NCBI GenBank assembly: GCA_036377055.1
Contig: DASUZD010000025.1
Span: 1 to 6,691, forward strand
Reading direction: 5' to 3'
DNA: 6,691 nt
Source of the DNA: DASUZD01 sp036377055
GTDB taxonomy: Bacteria; Actinomycetota; Thermoleophilia; Gaiellales; Gaiellaceae
In this document: in pieces, positions 1-5,588 of the stretch
Layout of the letters: each line of letters opens with the position of its first letter
How positions within the stretch are numbered: the stretch's first letter is position 1
Position numbers and translations under genes: made by a program
The notes under the pieces: generated by a model
Database searches by the model: none
Seen by the model: only the letters and a program-made list of their open reading frames with translations
Told to the model about the DNA's origin: nothing

Positions 1-796
1 TCTCCCGCAGCTCGCGCGCTCGCGCCGGGTTCTTCTCGACGGCCACGACATCGCCCTCGAGCTGCGTCGCCTTGCCGCCCGGCGCCGCACAGAGGTCGAG
101 CACGCGCTCGCCCGGTCGCGAGCCGACCGCGAGTCCCGCGATCTGCGAGCCGCGGCTCTGGGGCCAGATCCTTCCCTCGGCGAGCGCGACCTCGTCGACG
201 CGCGCGACGCGAAGAGCGCCCGGCACGTCGGTCGGCTCACCCTCGATGTCGCCGCGCACCACCCGGACGACCGTCTCCCGCGGCTCGTTCTGGGCGCGCA
301 TCAGCTCGAGTGCCTCGTCGCTCCCGAGATCCCGCGTCCAGATGTCGGCGACCCAGTCCGGGTACGAGTGCTTGAGCGGCCCCTCGGGCAGCGAGTCGAG
401 CAGCGGGGCGATCCCGTCCGCGAGGCGCCGCATGACCGCGTTCGTGAACGCCACCGCCCGCTCGAGCCGCGCGGCGCGCACGAGCTCCACCGACTCGTTC
501 ACCGCGGCGTGCGCGGGCACCGAGTCGAGGTAGCCGAGCTGATACGCGCCGAGGCGGAGCGCCGCGCGAACAGGCGGATCGAGCTTGCGCACCGGCCTGC
601 GCCCGAGGGTCTCGATCGCGTGGTCGAGCGTCCGGAGGCGCTGGACAGTGCCGTACGCGAGCCGCTGCGCGAGCGCTCGATCCCGCTCGTCGAGCCCCCG
701 CGCCGCCGACGCGAGCGCGCGGTCCGCGTACGCATCCTCCTCGAACACGCGCCGGACGACCTCGTACGCCGCTCGCCGCGCGGGTGCGACGCTCAC
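1..796 (-). CDS. rsmB: 16S rRNA m5C967 methyltransferase RsmB (Sun), 3' end missing
   Basis: RsmB methylates C5 of cytosine 967 (E. coli numbering) in 16S rRNA, using SAM. I translated 265 codons from GTG at 796 down to the window edge without a stop; the family is about 430-450 aa, so the C-terminal part lies outside. Residues 5-130 are the NusB-like RNA-binding domain, with RLAYGTVQRLRTLD near 45-58 and the characteristic LRLGAYQLGYLDSVPAHAAVNE at 80-101. The linker has HSYPDWV (143-149). SAM-binding motif I, LDLCAAPGGK, is at 233-242. The catalytic cysteines of motifs IV and VI would lie beyond the edge and cannot be checked. The GTG start shares four bases (GTGA, 793-796) with the fmt stop and has no clear Shine-Dalgarno site, so translation is probably coupled to fmt. 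The NusB-like domain separates it from related RsmF-type enzymes. Confidence 0.93.
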   Translation of the reverse strand, partial: MSVAPARRAAYEVVRRVFEEDAYADRALASAARGLDERDRALAQRLAYGTVQRLRTLDHAIETLGRRPVRKLDPPVRAALRLGAYQLGYLDSVPAHAAVNESVELVRAARLERAVAFTNAVMRRLADGIAPLLDSLPEGPLKHSYPDWVADIWTRDLGSDEALELMRAQNEPRETVVRVVRGDIEGEPTDVPGALRVARVDEVALAEGRIWPQSRGSQIAGLAVGSRPGERVLDLCAAPGGKATQLEGDVVAVEKNPARARELRE

Positions 797-1587
797 CGCA
801 GGCCGCGGAGGAACTCGTCGTACGTCATGCGGCGGCGGCCCTCGGGCTGCACCTCGAGCAGCTCGAGCTCGTCGCCGCGCAGGCGCGACCGCCAGACGGT
901 GACGCGCCGCCCGTGCAGCTCGCCGTGCGCGCCGATGTGCGGCGAGAGCGCGCGGATCCTGTCGTGGAGCTCCTTGGCCGGCCGGCTCCAATCCAGCTCG
1001 CGGTCGGCCGGGCCGATCTTCTCCGCGTACGTCGCACCCTCTTCGGCCTGCGGCCGGAACTGCGGATCCGCCAGCACGCCGTCGAGCAGCTCGGCGGCGA
1101 GCGGCGCCGCGCGCACGTAGACGTCGCCGGCGGTGTCGTCGATCCCGATCGGCAGCCTCTCCATCGCGGCCCACGGCCCCGCGTCGAGCGCCTTCACCGT
1201 ACGGTGGATCGTGACGCCCGTCTCCTCGTCGCCGGCCATGATCGCGCGCTCGACCGGCGCCGCGCCGCGCCAGCGCGGGAGGAACGACGGGTGCACGTTG
1301 AGCCACAGCGCCCGCTCGAGCGCGGCCTCGGGGATCAGGACGCCGTAGGCCACGACCACGACCGTCTCGGCCGGCGGCGCGAACCACGTCTCGAGCCGTG
1401 CCGGCTGGATGACCGGGATGCCGAGCCGTTCCGCGACCTGCTTGGCGGGCGGCGCGGCGACCCGCTGCCCGCGGCCCTGCGGGCGGTCGGGGCGCGTCAG
1501 CAGGGCGGCGACGTCGTGCCTTTCGGCGAGCCGTTCCAGCACGTCCGCGCCGAACGGGGCCGTGGCGGCCACGGCGATCCGGCTCAT
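793..1587 (-). CDS. fmt: Methionyl-tRNA formyltransferase
   Basis: Fmt transfers a formyl group from 10-formyl-tetrahydrofolate to Met-tRNA(fMet), making the bacterial initiator. The catalytic triad is visible in context: N97 and H99 in LNVHPSFLPRWRGAAPVERA, and D135 in the segment following TGVTIHRT. The first 160 or so residues are the Rossmann-like formyltransferase domain. The C-terminal tRNA-binding domain starts near YAEKIGPADRELDW (187-200) and is short. The whole protein is 264 aa, against about 310 for typical Fmt, and most of the shortfall is at this end. ATG at 1587 gives the expected MSRIAVAATAPFG start. It lies 7 bp after the def stop and 4 bp overlaps the rsmB start, so the three genes look co-transcribed. 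Def removes the formyl group that Fmt adds, which fits the pairing. Confidence 0.96.
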   Translation of the reverse strand: MSRIAVAATAPFGADVLERLAERHDVAALLTRPDRPQGRGQRVAAPPAKQVAERLGIPVIQPARLETWFAPPAETVVVVAYGVLIPEAALERALWLNVHPSFLPRWRGAAPVERAIMAGDEETGVTIHRTVKALDAGPWAAMERLPIGIDDTAGDVYVRAAPLAAELLDGVLADPQFRPQAEEGATYAEKIGPADRELDWSRPAKELHDRIRALSPHIGAHGELHGRRVTVWRSRLRGDELELLEVQPEGRRRMTYDEFLRGLR

Positions 1588-1594
1588 GGCCGAA

Positions 1595-2167
1595 TCAGCC
1601 GAGCGCGCCGAGGATCGGCGTGGGACGCAGGATCGCGAGCGCCTCGCGCCGCGCCTCCGGCGTCGTCCGGTCGAGGATCAGCACGCCGTCGAGGTGGTCG
1701 AGCTCGTGCTGGACGACCCGCGCGGGCAGCTCCGTGAATGTGTACGAAACGGGTGCGCCCGTCTCGTCCGTGCCCTCGATCGTCACCTCCAGGTGGCGCT
1801 CCACCGGCACCTGCACGCCCTGGAGCGACAGGCAGCCCTCGTCGTCCGTCTCGACCTCGTCGCTCCGCTTCACGACCTCCGGGTTGACAATCGCCGCGGT
1901 CTCGCCCTCCTCCGGCTGGAACACGAACACGCGCCGAAGGATGCCGACCTGCGTCGCGGCGAGGCCGACGCCGTTCGCGTTCCGCATCAACCCCGTCATC
2001 CGCTCGACGAGCCGGCGGACGTCGTCGTCCACGGCCTCGATCTCGCGCGCCTTCATCCGGAGCACCGGGTCCGGGTACTGGCGGATCTGGGCGAGCGCGA
2101 GCCGTCGCCGCGCCTCGCGCTCGGGGTCGAGCTCCTCGTTCTTGACCTGGCCGACCTCTTCCGCCAC
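1595..2167 (-). CDS. def: Peptide deformylase
   Basis: Def is a metalloenzyme that removes the N-formyl group from nascent proteins. All three signature motifs are present in this 190-aa protein: GVGLAATQ (66-73), EGCLS (110-114, metal ligand C112) and QHELDH (153-158, ligands H154 and H158, catalytic E155). IRQYPDPVLR at 28-37 matches the usual start of the fold, so the protein carries about 22 extra charged N-terminal residues. The chosen start is GTG at 2167. A TAGACT box ends exactly 7 nt upstream, as expected for a leaderless transcript, which supports the longer form. No ATG codon lies between it and the conserved fold. It is the first gene of def-fmt-rsmB and its end is 7 bp from fmt. 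Confidence 0.96.
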   Translation of the reverse strand: MAEEVGQVKNEELDPEREARRRLALAQIRQYPDPVLRMKAREIEAVDDDVRRLVERMTGLMRNANGVGLAATQVGILRRVFVFQPEEGETAAIVNPEVVKRSDEVETDDEGCLSLQGVQVPVERHLEVTIEGTDETGAPVSYTFTELPARVVQHELDHLDGVLILDRTTPEARREALAILRPTPILGALG

Positions 2168-2174
2168 GGGTCGA

Positions 2175-2180
2175 AGTCTA
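2175..2180 (-). promoter_or_regulatory. Candidate leaderless -10 box for def
   Basis: On the minus strand TAGACT (fits TANNNT) is followed by 7 nt and then the def GTG at 2167. This spacing would put the transcription start at or next to the start codon. No convincing -35 hexamer is seen 17 nt upstream, and there is no Shine-Dalgarno sequence at the start, which is consistent with a leaderless transcript. Inferred from pattern only. Confidence 0.45.
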
Positions 2181-2223
2181 TGGGCAGACTTGGAGGATCG
2201 ATCGACGGGACAGACAGGCGATC

Positions 2224-2733
2224 CTGAGCCAGGGCGCGACGAAGCCCGAGACGCCGAAGGAGCGGCGCCAGCGCGAGGCGCTCGAGGCGGATCTCGCGGG
2301 CAGCCCGCTCAAAGGGCGGCCACTGCGGAGCCGGCTGCGGAACTTCCGCCCCGGCGAGGGGAGCTACCTCGCGGCGCTCGGCGGGCCGCTCCCATGGATG
2401 CGCCGGCTCCGGCAGATCGAGGACGCGATTCAGCTGCACGAGCGCGCGCTCGAGGCGGCCTGGCGCGACCTTGCCGCGATCTCCGCCGGGGACGCGGACG
2501 ACTTCGCGGCGCGCTGGCGTGACGTCGCCCGGGCATGGCGCTTCGACGAGGTGAACGACCTGATCGAGCGGCACAACCGCTTCTTCCCGGCCGAGGCGCG
2601 GCTCCCGATGGACCCGCGGACGCGAGACTTCGTGCTCGTGAACGGCCGGCCGTACCGCCGCGAGCCGCTCGGGTCGCGCTGGATCTTGGAGCGCTTCCCG
2701 CCTGATCTGCAGCGCGCGGCAGAAGCGGCCTAA
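2224..2733 (+). CDS. Conserved hypothetical protein, DUF1992/DnaJC28-like, non-canonical start
   Basis: This frame is open from after TGA at 2143-2145 to TAA at 2731. It encodes a basic, Arg-rich soluble protein with no signal peptide or membrane segment. Visible blocks, numbered from the CTG at 2224, are RREALEADLAGSPLKGRPL near residue 20, a YLAALGGPLPWMRRLRQIEDAI stretch near 46-67, and a C-terminal segment with VNDLIERHNRFFPAEARLPMD, TRDFVLVNGRPYRREPL and WILERFPPDL. The (L/G)xGxPL element followed by helices and an LIxxxN-P element recalls the DUF1992 domain (DnaJ subfamily C member 28 type). This is a resemblance from memory, not a search result. No ATG, GTG or TTG occurs in frame before ATG 2398, which would discard the first conserved block, so CTG 2224 (ATC 2221 is a poorer option) is proposed, giving 169 aa. 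It diverges from def and converges on a small minus-strand ORF 3 bp away. Function unknown. Confidence 0.7.
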   Translation: MSQGATKPETPKERRQREALEADLAGSPLKGRPLRSRLRNFRPGEGSYLAALGGPLPWMRRLRQIEDAIQLHERALEAAWRDLAAISAGDADDFAARWRDVARAWRFDEVNDLIERHNRFFPAEARLPMDPRTRDFVLVNGRPYRREPLGSRWILERFPPDLQRAAEAA

Positions 2734-2736
2734 GCC

Positions 2737-2874
2737 TTACCGGACGCCGGCGTCGGAGCCGTCGCCGCGGTGAACGACCGTGACCGCTCTCGACTCGGCC
2801 GACGCAGCCTTCTCAAGGTCGCGCTCCGACCGTTCACGCAGCCGCGCGCGAAGCCACTCGAAGATCCGCCTCAC
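2737..2874 (-). CDS. Candidate small protein, 45 aa, charged helix
   Basis: GTG at 2874 to TAA at 2739-2737 encodes 45 residues beginning MRRIFEWLRARLRERSERDL and ending DGSDAGVR. About 84% of third codon positions are G or C by my hand count, close to the neighbouring genes. The first 30 residues would form a strongly charged, probably amphipathic helix with hydrophobic I4, F5, W7, L8 and L12. The start is preceded by TAGGGT and a 6-nt gap (leaderless pattern), as at priA and the methyltransferase. It lies on the priA strand about 178 bp after the priA stop. No family is recognised. A chance open frame is possible at this GC content; the start signal and codon use are the support. Confidence 0.45.
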   Translation of the reverse strand: MRRIFEWLRARLRERSERDLEKAASAESRAVTVVHRGDGSDAGVR

Positions 2875-2880
2875 GACCGA

Positions 2881-2886
2881 ACCCTA
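2881..2886 (-). promoter_or_regulatory. Candidate leaderless -10 box for the 45-aa ORF
   Basis: On the minus strand TAGGGT (TANNNT) is followed by exactly 6 nt (TCGGTC) and then GTG at 2874. The arrangement matches those upstream of priA and the methyltransferase. No clear -35 element is visible. Pattern-based inference. Confidence 0.35.
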
Positions 2887-2912
2887 GCTTCAGCCGCTGG
2901 GACGCTCCCGAG

Positions 2913-2938
2913 ACGGTGCCTGCCACCTGGACATGTCC
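2913..2938. repeat. Possible interspersed palindromic repeat unit
   Basis: A near-palindrome (GGTGCCTGCCACC, one mismatch from perfect dyad symmetry) sits one base from the perfect palindrome GGACATGTCC. GGTGCC...GGCACC elements next to GGACATGTCC recall intergenic repeats I have seen in high-GC bacterial sequence, but that is recollection only. There is a single copy in this window, so repetitiveness cannot be shown here. Confidence 0.28.
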
Positions 2939-2956
2939 CTTCGGCGCTGGGTGATT

Positions 2957-2971
2957 CCGCTTCGGAAGCGG
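2957..2971. other. Short hairpin downstream of priA
   Basis: Perfect 6-bp arms CCGCTT and AAGCGG enclose a 3-nt loop (CGG). The stem would form in RNA about 80 nt after the priA stop on the minus strand. No U-tract follows in either direction, so it is at best a weak or Rho-assisted 3' end, or part of the repeat-like block. Confidence 0.3.
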
Positions 2972-3051
2972 CTTCCCGCCGTGTTGTGGACGAATCTCCG
3001 CTCTTTCTCCTGAGTGGCTGCCACCCCGACCGGGCCGCGGCCGCTGCGGGC

Positions 3052-4980
3052 CTAGACAGCTTGCGGATCGACGTCGACGACGACGGTCAGGCCGGCACGC
3101 CGCATCGCCGGTGACGCCGCGCCGAGGAGCTGCGCCGCCCGCTTCGCGAGGCGCCGCGGCTCGTCGGTCTTCGCGACGAGCTGCGCGCGATGCCGGCCGC
3201 GTAGGCGGAGGAGCGGCGCCGGGCCTAGGACGTCGGCGTCGCCGAGAGCGTCGCGCAGCTCGCGTAGGGCCTGGAGCGGCTCGTCCGGCTCAGGCCCCGC
3301 CACGACGATGCGGACGAGGTGGCGGAACGGCGGGTAGCCGAGCGCGCGACGCCGCTCGAGCTCGCCGGCCAGGAACCGCGGCACGTCGTGCCGCGCGGCG
3401 AGCGCGATCGGCCGCGCGTCCGGCTGGAAGGTCTGCACGAGCACGCGGCCGGGCGCGTCGCGGCCGCTCCGGCCCGCGAGCTGCGTTAGCAGCTGAAACG
3501 TCCGCTCCTCGGCCCGAAAGTCGGGCAGGCCGAGCCCGGTATCGGCGTCGACGACGGCGGCGAGGTCGACGCCCGAGAAATGATGGCCCTTGGCGACCAT
3601 CTGCGTTCCGAGCAGGACGGCGCCCTCGGCAGCCGCGAACCGGGCGAGGATCGCCGCGGCGGCGCCGGGGCGCCCGACCGCGTCTGCGTCGAGGCGGATC
3701 CGCTCCAGCTCGGGCAGGTGGCGCTCCAGCTCGCGTTCGAGCCGCTGCGTGCCGGCGCCGAGACGCGCGAGCTCGGCGGAACCGCAGTCCGGGCACGTCT
3801 CCGGCGCGGGCTCCGACCAGCCGCAGTGGTGGCAGCGCAACCGGCCGTCTGCGTGGACCACGAGCGCGACGTCGCACTGCCCGCAGCGGCGCGTGCGGCC
3901 GCAGGCGCGGCAGTGCAGCGCCGGCGCGATGCCGCGCCGGTTCAGCAGGAGGATCGCCTTTCCCCGGTGCGCGGCGACGGCGCTGAGCTCGCCGAGGAGC
4001 GGCGCCGAGAGCGGATACCCGGCCTCGCGCCGCAGATCGACGATCCGCACTGGCGGCAGCGCGCCGCCGAGGCGCCCGCCGAGCTCGATCCGCTCGAGCC
4101 GCTCCCAGCTCTCCGGCCGTGGCGTCGCGCTGCCGTACACGGCCACGGCCCGCTCCAGCGCGGCCCGCTTGGCCGCGACCGTCCGCGCGTCGTACCGCGG
4201 GTCGGAGTCCTGCTTGTACGAGGCGTCGTGCTCCTCGTCGACGCAGACGAGCCCGAGCCCGCGCACCGGCGCGAAGATCGCGGACCTCGCCCCGACGACG
4301 ACGCGCGCCTCGCCGGTCGCCACCCGCTCGCGCTCGTCGCGCCGCTCCGCCTCCGACAAGCCGGAATGGAGCAGCGCCACCCGCTCGCCGAACCGGGCTC
4401 GGAAGCGGCCGAGCGTCTGCGGCGTGAGCGCGATCTCGGGGACGAGGACGATCGCTCCGAGGCCGCGCGCGAGGGCCGCGCCGCACGCACGCAGGTAGAC
4501 CTCGGTCTTGCCGCTGCCGGTCGCGCCGTGGAGGAGGAGGTTGCCGCCGCGGGCCGAGTCGATCGCCGCGACGACCCGCTCGACCGCGCGCTCCTGCTCG
4601 TCGGTCAGCCGCTCGGGCGCCGGCTCGCCGCCGAGCGCCTCGCGCCGGCCGGGCGGCGGCTTCTCCGCCCGGCGAGCGCGCTTGAGCGGCGCGACGAGCG
4701 CGAGCGCGCGGCCTGGCGTCGAGCCGTAGTAGTCGGCGATCCAGAGCGCGAGCTCGACGAGCTCCGGCGGGATCAGGTCGACGGTTCGGCCGACGGGCGC
4801 GGTCTCGACCCCGGCTGGCGCCTCGACGCCCGTCTCGACGACGACGCCCCGCTGCCGCGCGCCGCCCAGCCGCACCTCGACGACCGCGCCCTGCTCGACC
4901 TCGTCCGGCACCTCGTACGTGAACGGCCGCGCGAGCGCGCGCGTCGTCACGAGCGGATAGATGGACGCGAGGCGGGCCAT
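3052..4980 (-). CDS. priA: Primosomal protein N', replication-restart helicase PriA
   Basis: PriA recognises stalled forks and D-loops, unwinds DNA 3'-5' and reloads the replicative helicase. The 642-aa protein is complete. Residues 1-100 are the 3'-DNA-binding domain (RPFTYEVP at 18-25, WIADYYGSTPGRAL at 80-93). The helicase core has Walker A GATGSGKTE (152-160), DEEH (248-251), GSATP (283-287), GTQMVAKGHHF (458-468) and motif VI QLAGRSGR (500-507). Eight cysteines at 357, 360, 366, 369, 383, 386, 396 and 399 form the paired zinc-binding insert. ATG 4980 gives the normal N-terminus and has TAGGCT plus 6 nt upstream, suggesting a leaderless transcript. It diverges from the methyltransferase by 32 bp. 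priA commonly precedes def-fmt-rsmB, but here about 880 bp intervene. Nothing catalytic is missing, unlike degenerate PriA of many Actinomycetes. Confidence 0.97.
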   Translation of the reverse strand: MARLASIYPLVTTRALARPFTYEVPDEVEQGAVVEVRLGGARQRGVVVETGVEAPAGVETAPVGRTVDLIPPELVELALWIADYYGSTPGRALALVAPLKRARRAEKPPPGRREALGGEPAPERLTDEQERAVERVVAAIDSARGGNLLLHGATGSGKTEVYLRACGAALARGLGAIVLVPEIALTPQTLGRFRARFGERVALLHSGLSEAERRDERERVATGEARVVVGARSAIFAPVRGLGLVCVDEEHDASYKQDSDPRYDARTVAAKRAALERAVAVYGSATPRPESWERLERIELGGRLGGALPPVRIVDLRREAGYPLSAPLLGELSAVAAHRGKAILLLNRRGIAPALHCRACGRTRRCGQCDVALVVHADGRLRCHHCGWSEPAPETCPDCGSAELARLGAGTQRLERELERHLPELERIRLDADAVGRPGAAAAILARFAAAEGAVLLGTQMVAKGHHFSGVDLAAVVDADTGLGLPDFRAEERTFQLLTQLAGRSGRDAPGRVLVQTFQPDARPIALAARHDVPRFLAGELERRRALGYPPFRHLVRIVVAGPEPDEPLQALRELRDALGDADVLGPAPLLRLRGRHRAQLVAKTDEPRRLAKRAAQLLGAASPAMRRAGLTVVVDVDPQAV

Positions 4981-4986
4981 CCGCCC

Positions 4987-4992
4987 AGCCTA
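4987..4992 (-). promoter_or_regulatory. Candidate leaderless -10 box for priA
   Basis: On the minus strand TAGGCT is followed by 6 nt (GGGCGG) and then the priA ATG at 4980. The GGGCGG touching the start is too close to be a functional Shine-Dalgarno. It lies only 8 bp from the divergent -10 candidate of the methyltransferase, so the two promoters would compete or be co-controlled. No -35 match was seen. Confidence 0.4.
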
Positions 4993-5000
4993 GTGGCCGC

Positions 5001-5006
5001 TATCGT
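5001..5006 (+). promoter_or_regulatory. Candidate leaderless -10 box for the methyltransferase
   Basis: TATCGT (TANNNT) is followed by 6 nt (CGGCGC) and ATG at 5013. There is no Shine-Dalgarno sequence in the 32 bp between the two divergent genes, so a leaderless transcript is the simplest reading. No clear -35 element is present. Confidence 0.42.
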
Positions 5007-5012
5007 CGGCGC

Positions 5013-5588
5013 ATGGGCGATTACCGGTTCACACCTGAGGCGTACGAGTCGATTGCGGACGAGATCCCTGACTACGAGGAGCTCCAGGCCCGTGCCGCGG
5101 CTGCGACGGGCGGCGTTAGGGCGGCGCGGATACTCGACCTCGGCGTGGGCACCGGCGCGACGGCCCGGCGCGTTCTCGAGCTTCATCCGGAGGCAGTGCT
5201 CGTCGGGATCGACGAAAGCCCTGAGATGCTCGCCGCGGCTCGCGCGGAGCTGCCCGGCGCTGATTTGCGCGAGGGACGGCTCGAGGATCCGCTCCCGGAC
5301 GGGCCGTTCGACGTCGTCGTCTCCGCGCTTGCCGTCCACCACCTCGACGCGAACGGAAAGCGCGACCTCTTCGCACGCGTCCGCGACGTCGTAGCTCCTG
5401 GCGGCGTCTTCGTGCTCGCGGACGTCGTCGTCCCGAAGCGGCCCGAGGACGGAGTGACGCCGCTCACGGCCGGATTCGACCTGCCCGACCCGGTCGACGA
5501 CCAGCTCGCGTGGCTCGACGCGGCCGGCTTACCCGCCGAGGTCGTGTGGGAGCGCCGCGACCTCGCGGTGCTGCGCGCTACGCGTTAA
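5013..5588 (+). CDS. Class I SAM-dependent methyltransferase, substrate unknown
   Basis: The 191-aa protein has a typical Rossmann methyltransferase fold. SAM motif I is ILDLGVGTGATA (40-51). The acidic residue ending strand 2 is D67 in LVGIDESPEML (63-73), and an acidic LEDPL follows at 90-94. Motif IV-like FDVVVSALAVHHLD is at 99-112, and RDVVAPGGVFVLADV (124-138) is the post-motif helix and strand. The short N-terminal helix FTPEAYESIADEIPDYEEL (6-24) resembles small Methyltransf_25/CmoA-like enzymes. I cannot assign a substrate, since this fold covers small molecules, RNA and proteins. It is cytosolic, with no signal peptide. The start is supported by the TATCGT-N6-ATG pattern. Its TAA stop overlaps the stop of the convergent transporter gene within TTAA at 5585-5588. 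Confidence 0.88.
   Translation: MGDYRFTPEAYESIADEIPDYEELQARAAAATGGVRAARILDLGVGTGATARRVLELHPEAVLVGIDESPEMLAAARAELPGADLREGRLEDPLPDGPFDVVVSALAVHHLDANGKRDLFARVRDVVAPGGVFVLADVVVPKRPEDGVTPLTAGFDLPDPVDDQLAWLDAAGLPAEVVWERRDLAVLRATR

Larger units (their letters stand above)
2888..3051. other. Intergenic block of lower GC with short palindromes
   Basis: This stretch between the 45-aa ORF and the priA stop has no convincing gene. GC across 2911-3010 is about 63% by hand count, visibly below the coding DNA around it. It holds an imperfect inverted repeat GGTGCCTGCCACC (2915-2927), a perfect palindrome GGACATGTCC (2929-2938), a short hairpin (2957-2971) and GTGGC-T-GCCAC (3014-3024). No T-run follows any of these on either strand, so none is a clear intrinsic terminator. 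No tRNA cloverleaf was found. Confidence 0.5.

Noticed and set aside
784..1737. A 317-codon plus-strand open frame across fmt
   Set aside because: It is antisense to fmt and def, which carry full catalytic motifs, and has low-complexity Arg/Pro/Ala composition.
2142..2147. TTGACC as a -35 for the plus-strand hypothetical gene
   Set aside because: No -10-like hexamer lies 16-19 bp downstream. The nearest candidate is about 29 bp away, and the motif lies within def codons.
2957..2971. Hairpin considered as the intrinsic terminator of priA
   Set aside because: There is no U-tract on either strand and the stem is only 6 bp.
2933..3013. A 26-aa plus-strand frame (MSLRRWVIPLRKRL start)
   Set aside because: It is very short, has no ribosome binding site or -10 pattern, and its ATG is part of the GGACATGTCC palindrome.
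2890..3024. A 44-aa minus-strand frame starting GTG 3024 after priA
   Set aside because: About a quarter of its third codon positions are A or T, unlike neighbours, and it lies wholly in the palindrome-rich block, so a repeat or noncoding explanation is preferred.
2888..3051. Possible tRNA or small structured RNA gene
   Set aside because: I looked on both strands and found no T-loop GTTCRANNC motif, acceptor pairing or cloverleaf arrangement.
2770..3114. A 114-codon plus-strand open frame
   Set aside because: It spans the small minus-strand ORF, the lower-GC block and the priA 3' end. It has no start signal, and its composition shifts along its length as expected for a chance frame.
3580..5394. 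A 604-codon plus-strand open frame opposite priA
   Set aside because: It lies antisense to a PriA with every expected motif, and its translation is Arg/Ala/Pro-rich without recognisable domains. Long antisense frames are expected at this GC content.
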